Of a DNA stretch of 64,000 nt, positions 41,947 through 50,615 are shown piece after piece. The position numbers and the translations under genes were made by a program. The DNA is from Methylomonas rosea (GTDB lineage Bacteria; Pseudomonadota; Gammaproteobacteria; Methylococcales; Methylomonadaceae), in contig NZ_JANIBL010000009.1 of the NCBI RefSeq assembly GCF_024505055.1, forward strand, positions 1 through 64,000. The letters run 5' to 3'. The notes below the pieces were generated by a model. That model worked only from the letters and a program-made list of their open reading frames with translations, made no database searches and had not been told where the DNA came from. Every line of letters begins with the position of its first letter. Position 1 is the stretch's first letter.

Positions 41947-44900
41947 TGGGGCACTTCCTTAAGCGTGATCGCTAATTTATCCAATAAGAGTTTAACTTGA
42001 GTTTTCGCGGCATCGAAATCGAAACTATCGACCTCGAAGCGGACGGCTTTCAGCTCTGTTTCGTCGAGAAACGCGCTAAGCTGCTGTAAAATCGGTTCGA
42101 CGTGGTCAGGATTCAATGCGTCCAGCGCGGTGTTCAATTGCTGTAACAGACTGCCGACCTGCTCGGCATCGAAGACTATTGCTGCGACAGCTACCGGTTT
42201 AGTCGGCAGTTTTAGCCGGCGTATCGCTTGGGAGGCGGCGTTTAACGCAGCGTCCAGCGTTTCGATCAGTTGCACAATATTTTGCGGATCGCCGGTTTTG
42301 AATTGCGCGTCGATGTCAGTGGCCAGACTGGCTATGGTAGAGAGCGCCAGATTACCGGCCACGCCCTTTAAAGCATGGGCGATGCGCCTGACCGCTTCCG
42401 GATTTTCCGGATGTTCTTGCAGATTGCGCAGCAATTTGACGCCGTCCGCGCCATGTTGTTCGGCGAAGTTTAATAAGGCATCGGCGTAAATCAAGGGGTC
42501 CAGCCAGGTTGCCAAGCCTTTTTCGTAATCCGCGACGCTGGCCAAGGGAGTAAAGTCCACGGCAATTTTGGGCGGTTCGGCGATGCTGAGGCCGGTATTG
42601 GCGATACCGTGGCCTTTGGGTACCAGTCTTTCCATCTGCGTCAATAAATCGTCGACATCGATAGGTTTGCCGACAATCGTGTCTATGCCGGCGTCCAGCG
42701 ACTCACGGCGTTCGTGGCTTAGTACGCTGGCGGTCAAAGCCAGAATCGGGATATGGCCGCAGGGTTTTTCCAGTTCGCGAATTTGCCGGGTAGCGGCGAT
42801 GCCGTCCAGCACCGGCATTTGCAGGTCCATCAGGATCAGGTCGTAGTCGCCGCTGCGAAAGGCATCCACCGCTTCCTGGCCGTTTTTGACCCAACTGACT
42901 TGATGGCCCTGCTGCTCCAGGCGCAGGCGCGCCAGCGTGGCATTGGCTTCTATGTCTTCGGCCAGCAATACCTTAAACCGGCGCGGCGAAAAATAGGCCA
43001 CGGTGTGCACGGAGCTAACATCGTACAGGCAGTTTTCCGCGCTGGCCGATTCGGGCATATGCACGGTGAAATGAAACACCGAGCCGACACCTGCCTGGCT
43101 TTCCACCCAGATCCGGCCACCCATCATTTCGACAATTTGTTTGCTGATGGTGGTGCCCAGGCCGGTGCCGCCGAAGCGGCGGCTGGTGGTGGCATCGGCT
43201 TGCGAGAACGATTCGAAGATGTGTTCGGTTTGTTCCGGGGTCATGCCGATGCCGGTGTCGCTGATGGCAAAATGCAACATTTCGACGCCTTCCGCTCGCG
43301 TGATGGTAACCCCAATGCTGCCGGTATCGGTGAACTTTACCGAATTGCCGACCAGATTCAAAATCACTTGCCGCAAGCGGTTCGGGTCGCCGACGAAATG
43401 GGTGGGCAAGCCGGCTTCTATTGCCAAATCGATGCGCAAGCCTTTTTCGGCGGCGCGTAAACCCATGATCTGCAATGCCTCTTGCACCGCAAACGGCAGA
43501 TTGAAGCACACCGACTCCAACTCCACCTTACCGGCTTCGATTTTAGAAAAGTCCAAAATATCGTTGATCACGCTCAGCAGATGCCGACCGGAACTGAGGA
43601 TGGTCTTTATGTGGCCGCGCGTATCGCCCGCCAGGTTTTGATCTTGCAAGGCCACTTCGGCAAAGCCGATGACGGTATTCATAGGTGTACGGATTTCGTG
43701 GCTCATATTGGCCAGGAAATTGGCCTTGGCTTTGGCGGCCGCTTCCGCTGCTTCCTTGGCTAGTCTCAGTTCCTGTTCGGCTTGTTTTTGCAGGCTAATG
43801 TCGGAAATAAAGCCGACAAACATATGCCGACCCTCCGAGATGATGCCGTGGCCCACAGCTAGATTGGCCGGAAAGCGGCTGCCGTCCTTGCGTTGGGCGA
43901 TGACTTCCCGCTCGATACCGAGAATTTTGGCCTGATTGGTAGCCAAAAAATGCTGGATGTAACTGTCGTGCGCCGAGGCATCCGGCTCCGGCATCAGTAG
44001 CGAGACATTTTTGCCGACGATTTCGGCGCTGCTCCAGCCGAACAGTTTTTCGGCGGCGGGATTGAACATCCGAATCAGACCGTAGCTGTCGATGGAAATC
44101 ACGCCGTTTACCGCGGTTTGCACGATGGCTTTGACTTCCGTGGTGGCCATCGCCACCAGTTCTTCCAGATGCTCGCGGTATTTCAGCAACTCGGCTTCCG
44201 CCGCTTTGCGTTCGGTGATGTCGGTGATGGAACCGACCATCCGCACCGGCTTGCCGTCGGCATCGCGCAATGCGTCCCCGCGATCCAACACCCAGCGATA
44301 GCTGCCGTCTTTATGCCGCAAGCGCAGCTCGGTGGTGTAGCGCTCGTTATGCTCCAGATGTTTGCGAAACGCTTCGCTGGCGCGCGGTTTGTCCTCCGGG
44401 TGAATCAATTCGAAGAAAATGGATTCCACATTGGGTAATTCACCGTCGGCATAACCCAAGATTTTGTTCCAGCGCGGCGATAGATAATATTCGTGATGCA
44501 CAATGTCCCAATCCCAAATGCCGTCGTTAACGGCACGCTCGGCCAGCATATACCGTTCCTCGCTGGTGCGCAGGGCTTGGGTACGTTCGGCAATTTTTGC
44601 TTCCAGATTGTGCTGGGCGTCTGCCAGCGCGTCGGTCATATGATTGAAGGAACTGGCCAATTCGGCAATTTCGTCGAGACCGCTGACGTCGGCGCGTACC
44701 GACAAATCGCCGTCGCGGATGCGTCTGGCGGTGCCGGTCAGTCGCGAAATAGGCCTGACGATACGTCTGGACAAGATGCTGGCAATGATCGTCGTCAGTA
44801 CCACAAATACTAGAACGGTAATCAACATTTGTTTTTCCAGCGTCTGAATCGGGGCCAGCGCCTCGGCCTGTTCTATATGCGCCATGATGCAGCCGCCGCC

Positions 44901-45638
44901 GGTTTCCGGGATATAGCGAAAGCCATGAATAACCGGCCGCTCCCGGTAATCGCTGTCCATCATTTCTGCGTTTTGCCGGGCCAGGCAGCTTTGCATCGGT
45001 TGCGCAGAGATCGGATGACTATTGCCTTGCCGGCTGGCATACCGCGACGTGGTAACGAAAAATCCGGTAGCATCGGCCAGAAACGATTCGCCGGATTTAC
45101 CCAGATCGGGGTGGGCCGCAAAAATGCTTTGAATCAGGCTAACCGGATAGCTAACCAACAATTGCCAAGGCAGTTTGGCATCTTTGGCAAGCACATAAAA
45201 AAAACGTGGCTGTTCCGGCACAGGTTTGCTGAAATCGGCTAATTGTCCGGGTTGAAAATCTTTTAGATTGGTCAGAGTTACGGGTTGCTCGCCGACGCTG
45301 ACCGTGCCGGAGGTGGCGTCGCGCCGGAAAAAAACCGCACCGGCAGCGCCTTCGGTGAGTAAGTAATCGTTTAAAAAATCGGTGGCGCAAGCGTGGTTTA
45401 ATTGATCGGCAGCCACGCATTTCATTAACACTTCGGCCAGGAAGGCGTGAGCGCGGGTGTCGGCACGTTCCAGTACCAGTTTAAGTTGTTCGTGGCGGCT
45501 TTCCGCCACGCGGCCGACAATCTTAAATCGATCTGTGCGGATATTGTCGATGGCAAACCGATAGGCCATATAACCGACCGATAAAGTCGGCAACAGGATC
45601 AACAGCAACAGTAGAGCAATCAGGCGTTTTTGCAGCAT
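41943..45638 (-). CDS. hybrid sensor histidine kinase (Cache-like sensor-HAMP-PAS-PAS-HisKA-HATPase-REC-Hpt)
   Basis: A 1231-residue membrane kinase. TM1 is at about 4-24 and TM2 at 271-289, around a periplasmic sensor of Cache type. HAMP is at about 290-345. Two PAS domains with PAC follow (about 360-610). The phospho-acceptor His is in FLANMSHEIRTP, then N/G-box ATPase motifs (DTGIGM, GGTGLG), a receiver with ILMDLQMPVLDG, and a C-terminal Hpt with AHALKGVAGNL. Start ATG 45638 has GAGG upstream; TTG 45659 is rejected. Phosphate probably flows His-Asp-His to the overlapping HD-GYP regulator. Confidence 0.93.
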   Translation of the reverse strand: MLQKRLIALLLLLILLPTLSVGYMAYRFAIDNIRTDRFKIVGRVAESRHEQLKLVLERADTRAHAFLAEVLMKCVAADQLNHACATDFLNDYLLTEGAAGAVFFRRDATSGTVSVGEQPVTLTNLKDFQPGQLADFSKPVPEQPRFFYVLAKDAKLPWQLLVSYPVSLIQSIFAAHPDLGKSGESFLADATGFFVTTSRYASRQGNSHPISAQPMQSCLARQNAEMMDSDYRERPVIHGFRYIPETGGGCIMAHIEQAEALAPIQTLEKQMLITVLVFVVLTTIIASILSRRIVRPISRLTGTARRIRDGDLSVRADVSGLDEIAELASSFNHMTDALADAQHNLEAKIAERTQALRTSEERYMLAERAVNDGIWDWDIVHHEYYLSPRWNKILGYADGELPNVESIFFELIHPEDKPRASEAFRKHLEHNERYTTELRLRHKDGSYRWVLDRGDALRDADGKPVRMVGSITDITERKAAEAELLKYREHLEELVAMATTEVKAIVQTAVNGVISIDSYGLIRMFNPAAEKLFGWSSAEIVGKNVSLLMPEPDASAHDSYIQHFLATNQAKILGIEREVIAQRKDGSRFPANLAVGHGIISEGRHMFVGFISDISLQKQAEQELRLAKEAAEAAAKAKANFLANMSHEIRTPMNTVIGFAEVALQDQNLAGDTRGHIKTILSSGRHLLSVINDILDFSKIEAGKVELESVCFNLPFAVQEALQIMGLRAAEKGLRIDLAIEAGLPTHFVGDPNRLRQVILNLVGNSVKFTDTGSIGVTITRAEGVEMLHFAISDTGIGMTPEQTEHIFESFSQADATTSRRFGGTGLGTTISKQIVEMMGGRIWVESQAGVGSVFHFTVHMPESASAENCLYDVSSVHTVAYFSPRRFKVLLAEDIEANATLARLRLEQQGHQVSWVKNGQEAVDAFRSGDYDLILMDLQMPVLDGIAATRQIRELEKPCGHIPILALTASVLSHERRESLDAGIDTIVGKPIDVDDLLTQMERLVPKGHGIANTGLSIAEPPKIAVDFTPLASVADYEKGLATWLDPLIYADALLNFAEQHGADGVKLLRNLQEHPENPEAVRRIAHALKGVAGNLALSTIASLATDIDAQFKTGDPQNIVQLIETLDAALNAASQAIRRLKLPTKPVAVAAIVFDAEQVGSLLQQLNTALDALNPDHVEPILQQLSAFLDETELKAVRFEVDSFDFDAAKTQVKLLLDKLAITLKEVPQ

Positions 45639-45865
45639 GTTGGGCCTCAAGGTTGGCAAGAAGGTCAGCCGACGTTATGCCATGGATGGTGGCGATGCGG
45701 CAATACCTCACGTCAATCGACACCTTCATGCAGCTAAGATTCCTTGGCGCAGGGAATTGTCAAACGGTGGAGGGAGGGAAGTCTGCGAACCGAAGAGCCA
45801 ATTGTGATTAACCCTAAGCTCAAACCTCTTTTCCCCAAGGTGGTTGTCGTAAAAGCCAACACAGA

Positions 45866-45955
45866 ACCCTCTACCTTTGGGAGAGGGCAGGGTGAGGGTA
45901 TGCAGATCAATGCTTTATATCCCCTCACCCCAACCCTCTCCCGCGAGGAGAGGGA
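45866..45955. repeat. nested palindromic repeat in the 440-base gap
   Basis: CCCTCTACCTTTGGGAGAGGG and then AGGGTGAGGG are mirrored 22 bases later by CCCCTCACCC and ACCCTCTCCC..GAGAGGG, giving a long cruciform. The same words occur near 52604 (CCTTCTCCC). It is a dispersed intergenic repeat. The rest of 45639-46079 shows no convincing gene. Confidence 0.65.
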
Positions 45956-46079
45956 GATTTTACGACTGCCGATGCAGGTGGGAGACCTGTTGCCTGGATT
46001 CGCTCGGTGGTCTACCGGCGCTCACTTTGGTGGAAATGACAGCTTCAGGGAGTCTAAGAGTCAGGTGAAGCAGTCAAAC

Positions 46080-47018
46080 TTATTTGCGTAAAGCATTAAA
46101 AAAACTACACTCGGGCGCGCCGCCGTTGTTCTCGAAAAACACAAAACAATCGTTAAACCATTTGACAAAGCGGTCGGCGTGTTCGGCGCTGCCGATCGGA
46201 TATTGGCGCATTTTCCAGCGATTGCGGGCCGAGTCGTTACGATAGATGCCGCCGGCGTTGTAAGCGCATGCCACTTTCGGTGGATCGAAATGGGTTTGTT
46301 TCCATTGCCCGGCGATGTAGGCGGTGCCGGCCTGAATCGAATTGCTGGGGATTAATAACCAGGCTTTGTCGATGTCGTCTTTATTCAAGGCCGCCCGTGC
46401 GGTTGAAATTAAAGTTTGCATCAAGCCCGGCGAGATCCTATGCGGCGTGCGCACTTCGTCGATAAAGCCGGGTTCTTCGCGTACCGCGTTTTGATTGCCG
46501 GACGACTCGGTACAGATGGTGGCGATGATGAGTTCGACCGGCACATTCAGCTCTGTGGACCAATGCGTCAACGGGCTGTTGTACTGACTCCAGACTTTGG
46601 CAACTGTTTTCGGCTCACCGCCGCTACCTAATGGCGCAGTGTCGTTACCTATCAGTAAGCCGTTTGCGCTTAATTGCCAGGAGACACTGTCTTGATAGGC
46701 ATGCCTGGCTTTTAATTTGTCGAGTAAATCTTGACCGATGATGGTACTGCCGGCGTCGTTGGCGGCGGGACGTTGGGTATTCGGGAAGCTGTCGTCCTGG
46801 AACAAACTACTCCAGGTTAACGGGCCAACGATGCCGTCGCTGTCCAAACCTCGACTGGATTGAAACGCCACGACAGCTGCGGAGGTTTTCGCACCGAATA
46901 GCCCGTCGGGCTGGCCGACACCGTTGATCTGCAAGCTTTTTAACCGCGTTTGTACTTCAAGAACATCGCGGCCGCGCAGCATAGGCAGTTGAAATTTAAG
47001 AGGGCGACTAAAGGCCAT
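46080..47018 (-). CDS. peptidoglycan-binding plus lytic transglycosylase/lysozyme-like protein
   Basis: A 312-residue protein. The N-terminal PG_binding_1 domain (about 10-75; VLEVQTRLKSLQINGVGQPD ... GIVGPLTW) is followed by a lysozyme-like transglycosylase domain (about 135-300) with the catalytic Glu in ICTESSGNQ, GLMQTL and ACAYNAGG. No signal peptide is visible, an arrangement otherwise seen in some phage endolysins. An AGGAGCAGGAC ribosome site precedes ATG 47018. It is the last gene of a four-gene unit whose other members are membrane proteins and a lipoprotein, so it must reach the wall by an unknown route. Confidence 0.85.
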   Translation of the reverse strand: MAFSRPLKFQLPMLRGRDVLEVQTRLKSLQINGVGQPDGLFGAKTSAAVVAFQSSRGLDSDGIVGPLTWSSLFQDDSFPNTQRPAANDAGSTIIGQDLLDKLKARHAYQDSVSWQLSANGLLIGNDTAPLGSGGEPKTVAKVWSQYNSPLTHWSTELNVPVELIIATICTESSGNQNAVREEPGFIDEVRTPHRISPGLMQTLISTARAALNKDDIDKAWLLIPSNSIQAGTAYIAGQWKQTHFDPPKVACAYNAGGIYRNDSARNRWKMRQYPIGSAEHADRFVKWFNDCFVFFENNGGAPECSFFNALRK

Positions 47019-47042
47019 GTCCTGCTCCTATCTGCTAAAGGC

Positions 47043-47711
47043 TTATGGGCAGCCGGGAATTGACGCTTTGATCCCGGCGATGTCGTTTAACAAGCGCCGA
47101 TGATGGTCGGCGTAGCGGCTTTGGGCGGCCTGCGCGGCGGCTTGGCTTTCATTTTGTTGTAAGTGCTTCAGCGCCTGGCAACTGCCTGTATCGTTGATTT
47201 GAAAACGAATCGCGGCCAGTTCGGCGTTGTGCAGAAAAAAGGTGGCGGCCGGTTTTAAATCGCCGGGGGCTTGCAGAAACTCGCGGGCACAAGTGTGCAG
47301 CTTTTGATTGTAAGGCGTGGCGGCAGCGGTGCTGGTTTGTTCGCTACGCAGTAAGCGCAACGACTCGCACCAGTTTTCGAAATACTGGGCACGTTTGCCG
47401 ACTACGGCCTCGGCGTTGGCCCAGTCGCTTGTCAGGTGAATGCCTTGTTCGAGTTGCTCGGCGGCGCATTGGTAGTTTTTGACGCTGTCGGTGTTTTGTT
47501 TGGCTAGCCGGTAACAGGCATCGCCTTTTAACAAATGCAGCTGGTTACAGGCTGCGTCGTCGGCTTTGCAATCAACTTCTGCTGCGGCGATTTCCTGCCA
47601 ATTGTTTGCAGCGGCAGCTTCTTTAAAGTTTTTCAATTGCCGGGTAGCGCAGCCGGAGACTGACAAAACCGTTATTAGCAAGGGCATGACGATTTTAAAG
47701 TTCGGCTTCAT
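47043..47711 (-). CDS. hypothetical lipoprotein with TPR-like helices
   Basis: A 222-residue lipoprotein. The signal has lipobox SVSGC at about 17-21. The mature part is helical, Ala/Gln-rich and contains several Cys pairs (CKADDAACNQ, CYRLAK, CAAEQLEQGI) that may form disulphides. It resembles short tetratricopeptide arrays but no named family. Its ATG overlaps the stop of the upstream membrane gene by four bases. Its function is unknown. Confidence 0.75.
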   Translation of the reverse strand: MKPNFKIVMPLLITVLSVSGCATRQLKNFKEAAAANNWQEIAAAEVDCKADDAACNQLHLLKGDACYRLAKQNTDSVKNYQCAAEQLEQGIHLTSDWANAEAVVGKRAQYFENWCESLRLLRSEQTSTAAATPYNQKLHTCAREFLQAPGDLKPAATFFLHNAELAAIRFQINDTGSCQALKHLQQNESQAAAQAAQSRYADHHRRLLNDIAGIKASIPGCP

Positions 47712-49054
47712 GATGCGTGGCCCTCCAGAATTTTGTTGATCATGCCGGCAACCGGCTTGTCCTCGGCTTGCAGCTTTTCCGTCACCACGATCAAACTATC
47801 CAGGTCTTTTAATGCATCCTGGTTTTGGTGCAGTTTGTCGACGGCTTGCAACACCGACTCGTAACCGCCGGTGTTACCGAACATGGCCGGGTCACGGGCC
47901 AGGATCAAGGATTTCAATTCGCGGTCGGCGGCGGCGCGATGGAATTCGTCCAGGCCTTCTTCAAATTGCGCTAAGGTTTTAAAGCCGCCCAGTTCGGCAT
48001 ATTTTTCGAATAATTCAGCCGAATCGGCATTGCCGATGAAATCGTTAACCGCGTCTTTCAGAAACTTGGGGTTTTCCATGTGCGCCTGGAAAGCGTCACG
48101 AAATGACGGACTTTGCCGCAACAACATGAAGCCGGTGTTATCGTCGACCGGTTCCAGCGTCAAACCGGCCGCCGGCGAGAAGGGCATGTGCAAAATCCGG
48201 GCTTTCCATTTTTGATAATAAATGCCGGTCAGTTTGACGGTACCGGCCACCACGGCCGCGATCAAGGCCGCCGGCGGCATGAAGGTGCCCAGCGTAGCAC
48301 CGAAGGTTTTCACCGCGCTGCCGAGGATGTCTGTCAACGGTCCATCCTGTTCCAGCGTGTTTTGCGTGTCGGTGACCGCGTGCAGTGCATCTTCGATTTT
48401 GCCTTCGCCCATCAGGCCTTTGGCGACATTCACGCCTTTTTCGACTTTATTCGCCAGATCGACATATTTGCCGCCAATTTCCTTGGGCAGTAGACCGGCT
48501 ACGCTACGGGCCATGTCGATGCCGGTACTGACGGTTTCCAGCATGGAACCGGTTTTGGATTGTTGTTGCTGACTGACGGCTTCATCGCGTTGGGTCGTGG
48601 CTTCGTGGGCTTGCTGCAAGGCGGCGCTTTCCGAATCGCGATTTTGCCCGCGGGCGCCGAAATAAAACCCGATGATGGTGCCGAGGATGCCGCCCAATAC
48701 GTCCGGAAACTGGTTGTTGGGTAAGGCCAAAAATAGCATCGAAGCGGTGACGATCAACATCGCAATCACGCCGCGTATCGTCCCTTCCGGCAGACCGGCC
48801 GGGCTTTGGAAGAACAGCGCGAGTTGCTTTTCGCGGGTGCAGGTTTCCAAAAAGGTTTTTTGCAGATGCCGCAAATACAGTAAAAAGGCCAGTACAACCA
48901 CCGCCAGGATGCCCAGCGTTATTAAAAAGTGAATGGACAGGGCGATGGGTTTGTCTTCGCCGTTAACGGCCGCGGTTTGCGCGGCAACGGTGAGCGGGAG
49001 CAGGCTCAGCCCGGCGTAAACCAGGGCTTTAAGTCGATACGTGGGTTTATGCAT
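47708..49054 (-). CDS. hypothetical membrane protein, coiled-coil region
   Basis: A 448-residue protein. It has a signal-like start (about 1-25), a span at about 40-61, one or two spans at about 93-133 with IGFYFGARGQNRDSESA, then a coiled coil (about 137-165), an amphipathic region and a further hydrophobic segment (about 253-275). The C-terminal 170 residues are helical and soluble. I do not recognise a family. It is translationally coupled to the lipoprotein. The layout suggests an envelope-spanning scaffold, which is inference only. Confidence 0.72.
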   Translation of the reverse strand: MHKPTYRLKALVYAGLSLLPLTVAAQTAAVNGEDKPIALSIHFLITLGILAVVVLAFLLYLRHLQKTFLETCTREKQLALFFQSPAGLPEGTIRGVIAMLIVTASMLFLALPNNQFPDVLGGILGTIIGFYFGARGQNRDSESAALQQAHEATTQRDEAVSQQQQSKTGSMLETVSTGIDMARSVAGLLPKEIGGKYVDLANKVEKGVNVAKGLMGEGKIEDALHAVTDTQNTLEQDGPLTDILGSAVKTFGATLGTFMPPAALIAAVVAGTVKLTGIYYQKWKARILHMPFSPAAGLTLEPVDDNTGFMLLRQSPSFRDAFQAHMENPKFLKDAVNDFIGNADSAELFEKYAELGGFKTLAQFEEGLDEFHRAAADRELKSLILARDPAMFGNTGGYESVLQAVDKLHQNQDALKDLDSLIVVTEKLQAEDKPVAGMINKILEGHAS

Positions 49055-49193
49055 AAGTCCGCCTTTTTGGTAACGATCTGGTTGATCGATTAAGGTCTCT
49101 AGTTAGGCTTGCCGGGCGGATAATATACCCGCTATATCTGCCGGTCTAGTATTCGTTCTCTGCGACTACGGGCCGGTATTTTCGATCTGCGAA

Positions 49194-49895
49194 TTATTCT
49201 ATAGCTTCGGTCTCGCATGACTGTTGTACCGGTTTGTTGATACGAATCATCGGCGAAGTCCATATCGGATGTCGGCGTTCCTGGCGGTAATAGGTTTCGT
49301 AAAGCGCTTGATAAACCATTTCGGATGCGGCCCACCGTTCCTTGCAAAAACTGGCTAGCATTAATCCTGAAACACCGCCGCAGACCAAGCCCAGTAACAT
49401 CAACTTTTCAATTAACAATACCAACGTAAAGATCGCCAATATCAAGGTCAAGCTGCGCGCCAGTTTGGATTGAATTTGCAGGGCTTCCACCTTGGCGACC
49501 ACCGGATTATCGTTGTCCCGGAGCCTATCCAAGGCTTCGTGATATTTACTCAGCAAGGGGTCGTTCGTGGATAAAGCCAGATTTTGCGCGCGCCGGTACC
49601 AACTATCCGACTTCAGACGTTTGCGGTCTCGGTATAAATAATCGTAAGTGGTATTGAGTAAGTCGTGCGACAGGCGCTTGACGACGAGGGAGACTGCCAG
49701 CGTCAATACCAGAAAAATCAGTGCGCCGGCCGTGCTGGCAGCGAAAGGGTCGGGTAGACGAAGCAGGGCAGGATGAATTTGCTCTCGATAATTAAAAAAC
49801 ACTGCTACCAAAGCAGCGGATGGCAGAGCGATGCCGACTTGTTCGACCGGGTCTGTGAATAACTTGCCGATCAGTTCACTAAGCGGGTTTGACAT
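49194..49895 (-). CDS. hypothetical four-span membrane protein
   Basis: A 233-residue inner-membrane protein. Spans are likely at about 22-38, 53-73, 146-165 and 168-185, with a charged helical cytoplasmic loop (about 75-145) rich in Arg and Asp. Start ATG 49895 is set by a strong GGAGGG ribosome site six bases upstream; the longer frame to 50078 lacks one. It is the first gene of the unit with the membrane protein, lipoprotein and peptidoglycan hydrolase. No known family recognised. Confidence 0.72.
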   Translation of the reverse strand: MSNPLSELIGKLFTDPVEQVGIALPSAALVAVFFNYREQIHPALLRLPDPFAASTAGALIFLVLTLAVSLVVKRLSHDLLNTTYDYLYRDRKRLKSDSWYRRAQNLALSTNDPLLSKYHEALDRLRDNDNPVVAKVEALQIQSKLARSLTLILAIFTLVLLIEKLMLLGLVCGGVSGLMLASFCKERWAASEMVYQALYETYYRQERRHPIWTSPMIRINKPVQQSCETEAIE

Positions 49896-50171
49896 TTTGT
49901 CCCTCCTTCTAAGTTGGGAAAAATGAGTTGCGGGACGCCGTGCGCCCGGGTTGCTTTGACCGTTGGTCATTAAATAGCAAACGCGACGAAACAGCAACTC
50001 AATTGATGAGGTGATTATGCCGAAATTCGGTTGTGTAGAGATGTACGAAAATACCGAAGGTTTGGATGCATTCTTCACTTGCTGAATACCAAAAAGTACT
50101 TGGATTTAGTAGGACTGACCTTAAATCTATTTTGGGAATGCTTCATTGTTACAGATACCTAAATTCTCGTC

Positions 50172-50191
50172 GCTCCCGCGAAAGCGGGGGC
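50172..50191. repeat. GNRA-type hairpin in the 720-base gap before ftsH
   Basis: GCTCCCGC-GAAA-GCGGGGGC is an 8-bp stem with a GAAA tetraloop. A similar CCGCGAAAGCGG occurs at about 39493, so this is a dispersed palindrome. The flanking 49896-50247 shows only this repeat and the divergent promoter region; no gene is seen. Confidence 0.55.
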
Positions 50192-50247
50192 CTAGGGATA
50201 GTTAAAAAACTAGATTTGCAACCGAGGAATGACGAATTTTAAAAACG

Positions 50248-50451
50248 TTCCTGATTAGCAAACTGCTTCAGCTAATTCAAAGGCACGTCGCGTAAGTCGT
50301 CATTTCGGCAGGGATTGCCGAAATCCAGATTGCATGTATAGCTCGAAGCTCTCCATCCGTGGCGCTGGATGCCCGATCTTTTGCTCTGTGGGTATTCCGG
50401 CGAGCATGAAGGACTTTTTTGGTTTAGCTGAAGCGTTTTGCTAATCAGGAA
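50248..50451. mobile_element. miniature inverted-repeat element, copy 1 (204 bp)
   Basis: The element is bounded by a 28-bp near-perfect terminal inverted repeat: it begins TTCCTGATTAGC and ends GCTAATCAGGAA, with the inner parts CTTCAGCTAA/TTAGCTGAAG also matching. The interior includes the hairpin ATTTCGGCA/TGCCGAAAT. It is non-coding. A second copy in the same orientation lies at 60599-60790 and shares long identical blocks, for example CGTCATTTCGGCAGGGATTG. It sits between the unknown membrane operon and ftsH. Confidence 0.85.
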
Positions 50452-50615
50452 AATGTTTCCGGCTCGATACATTTGATTGTGCGATAAAAGCAGGTAAAAC
50501 TGGAGTACAGTAAATGAACAAAGGAACCTCAAAAAATGCGTTATGCCTGCCTTTGATGGCAAGCCGAAGTAACGGTTTTTGGAGTATCCCGATAACTACA
50601 AAAGGGGAGTGCGTC

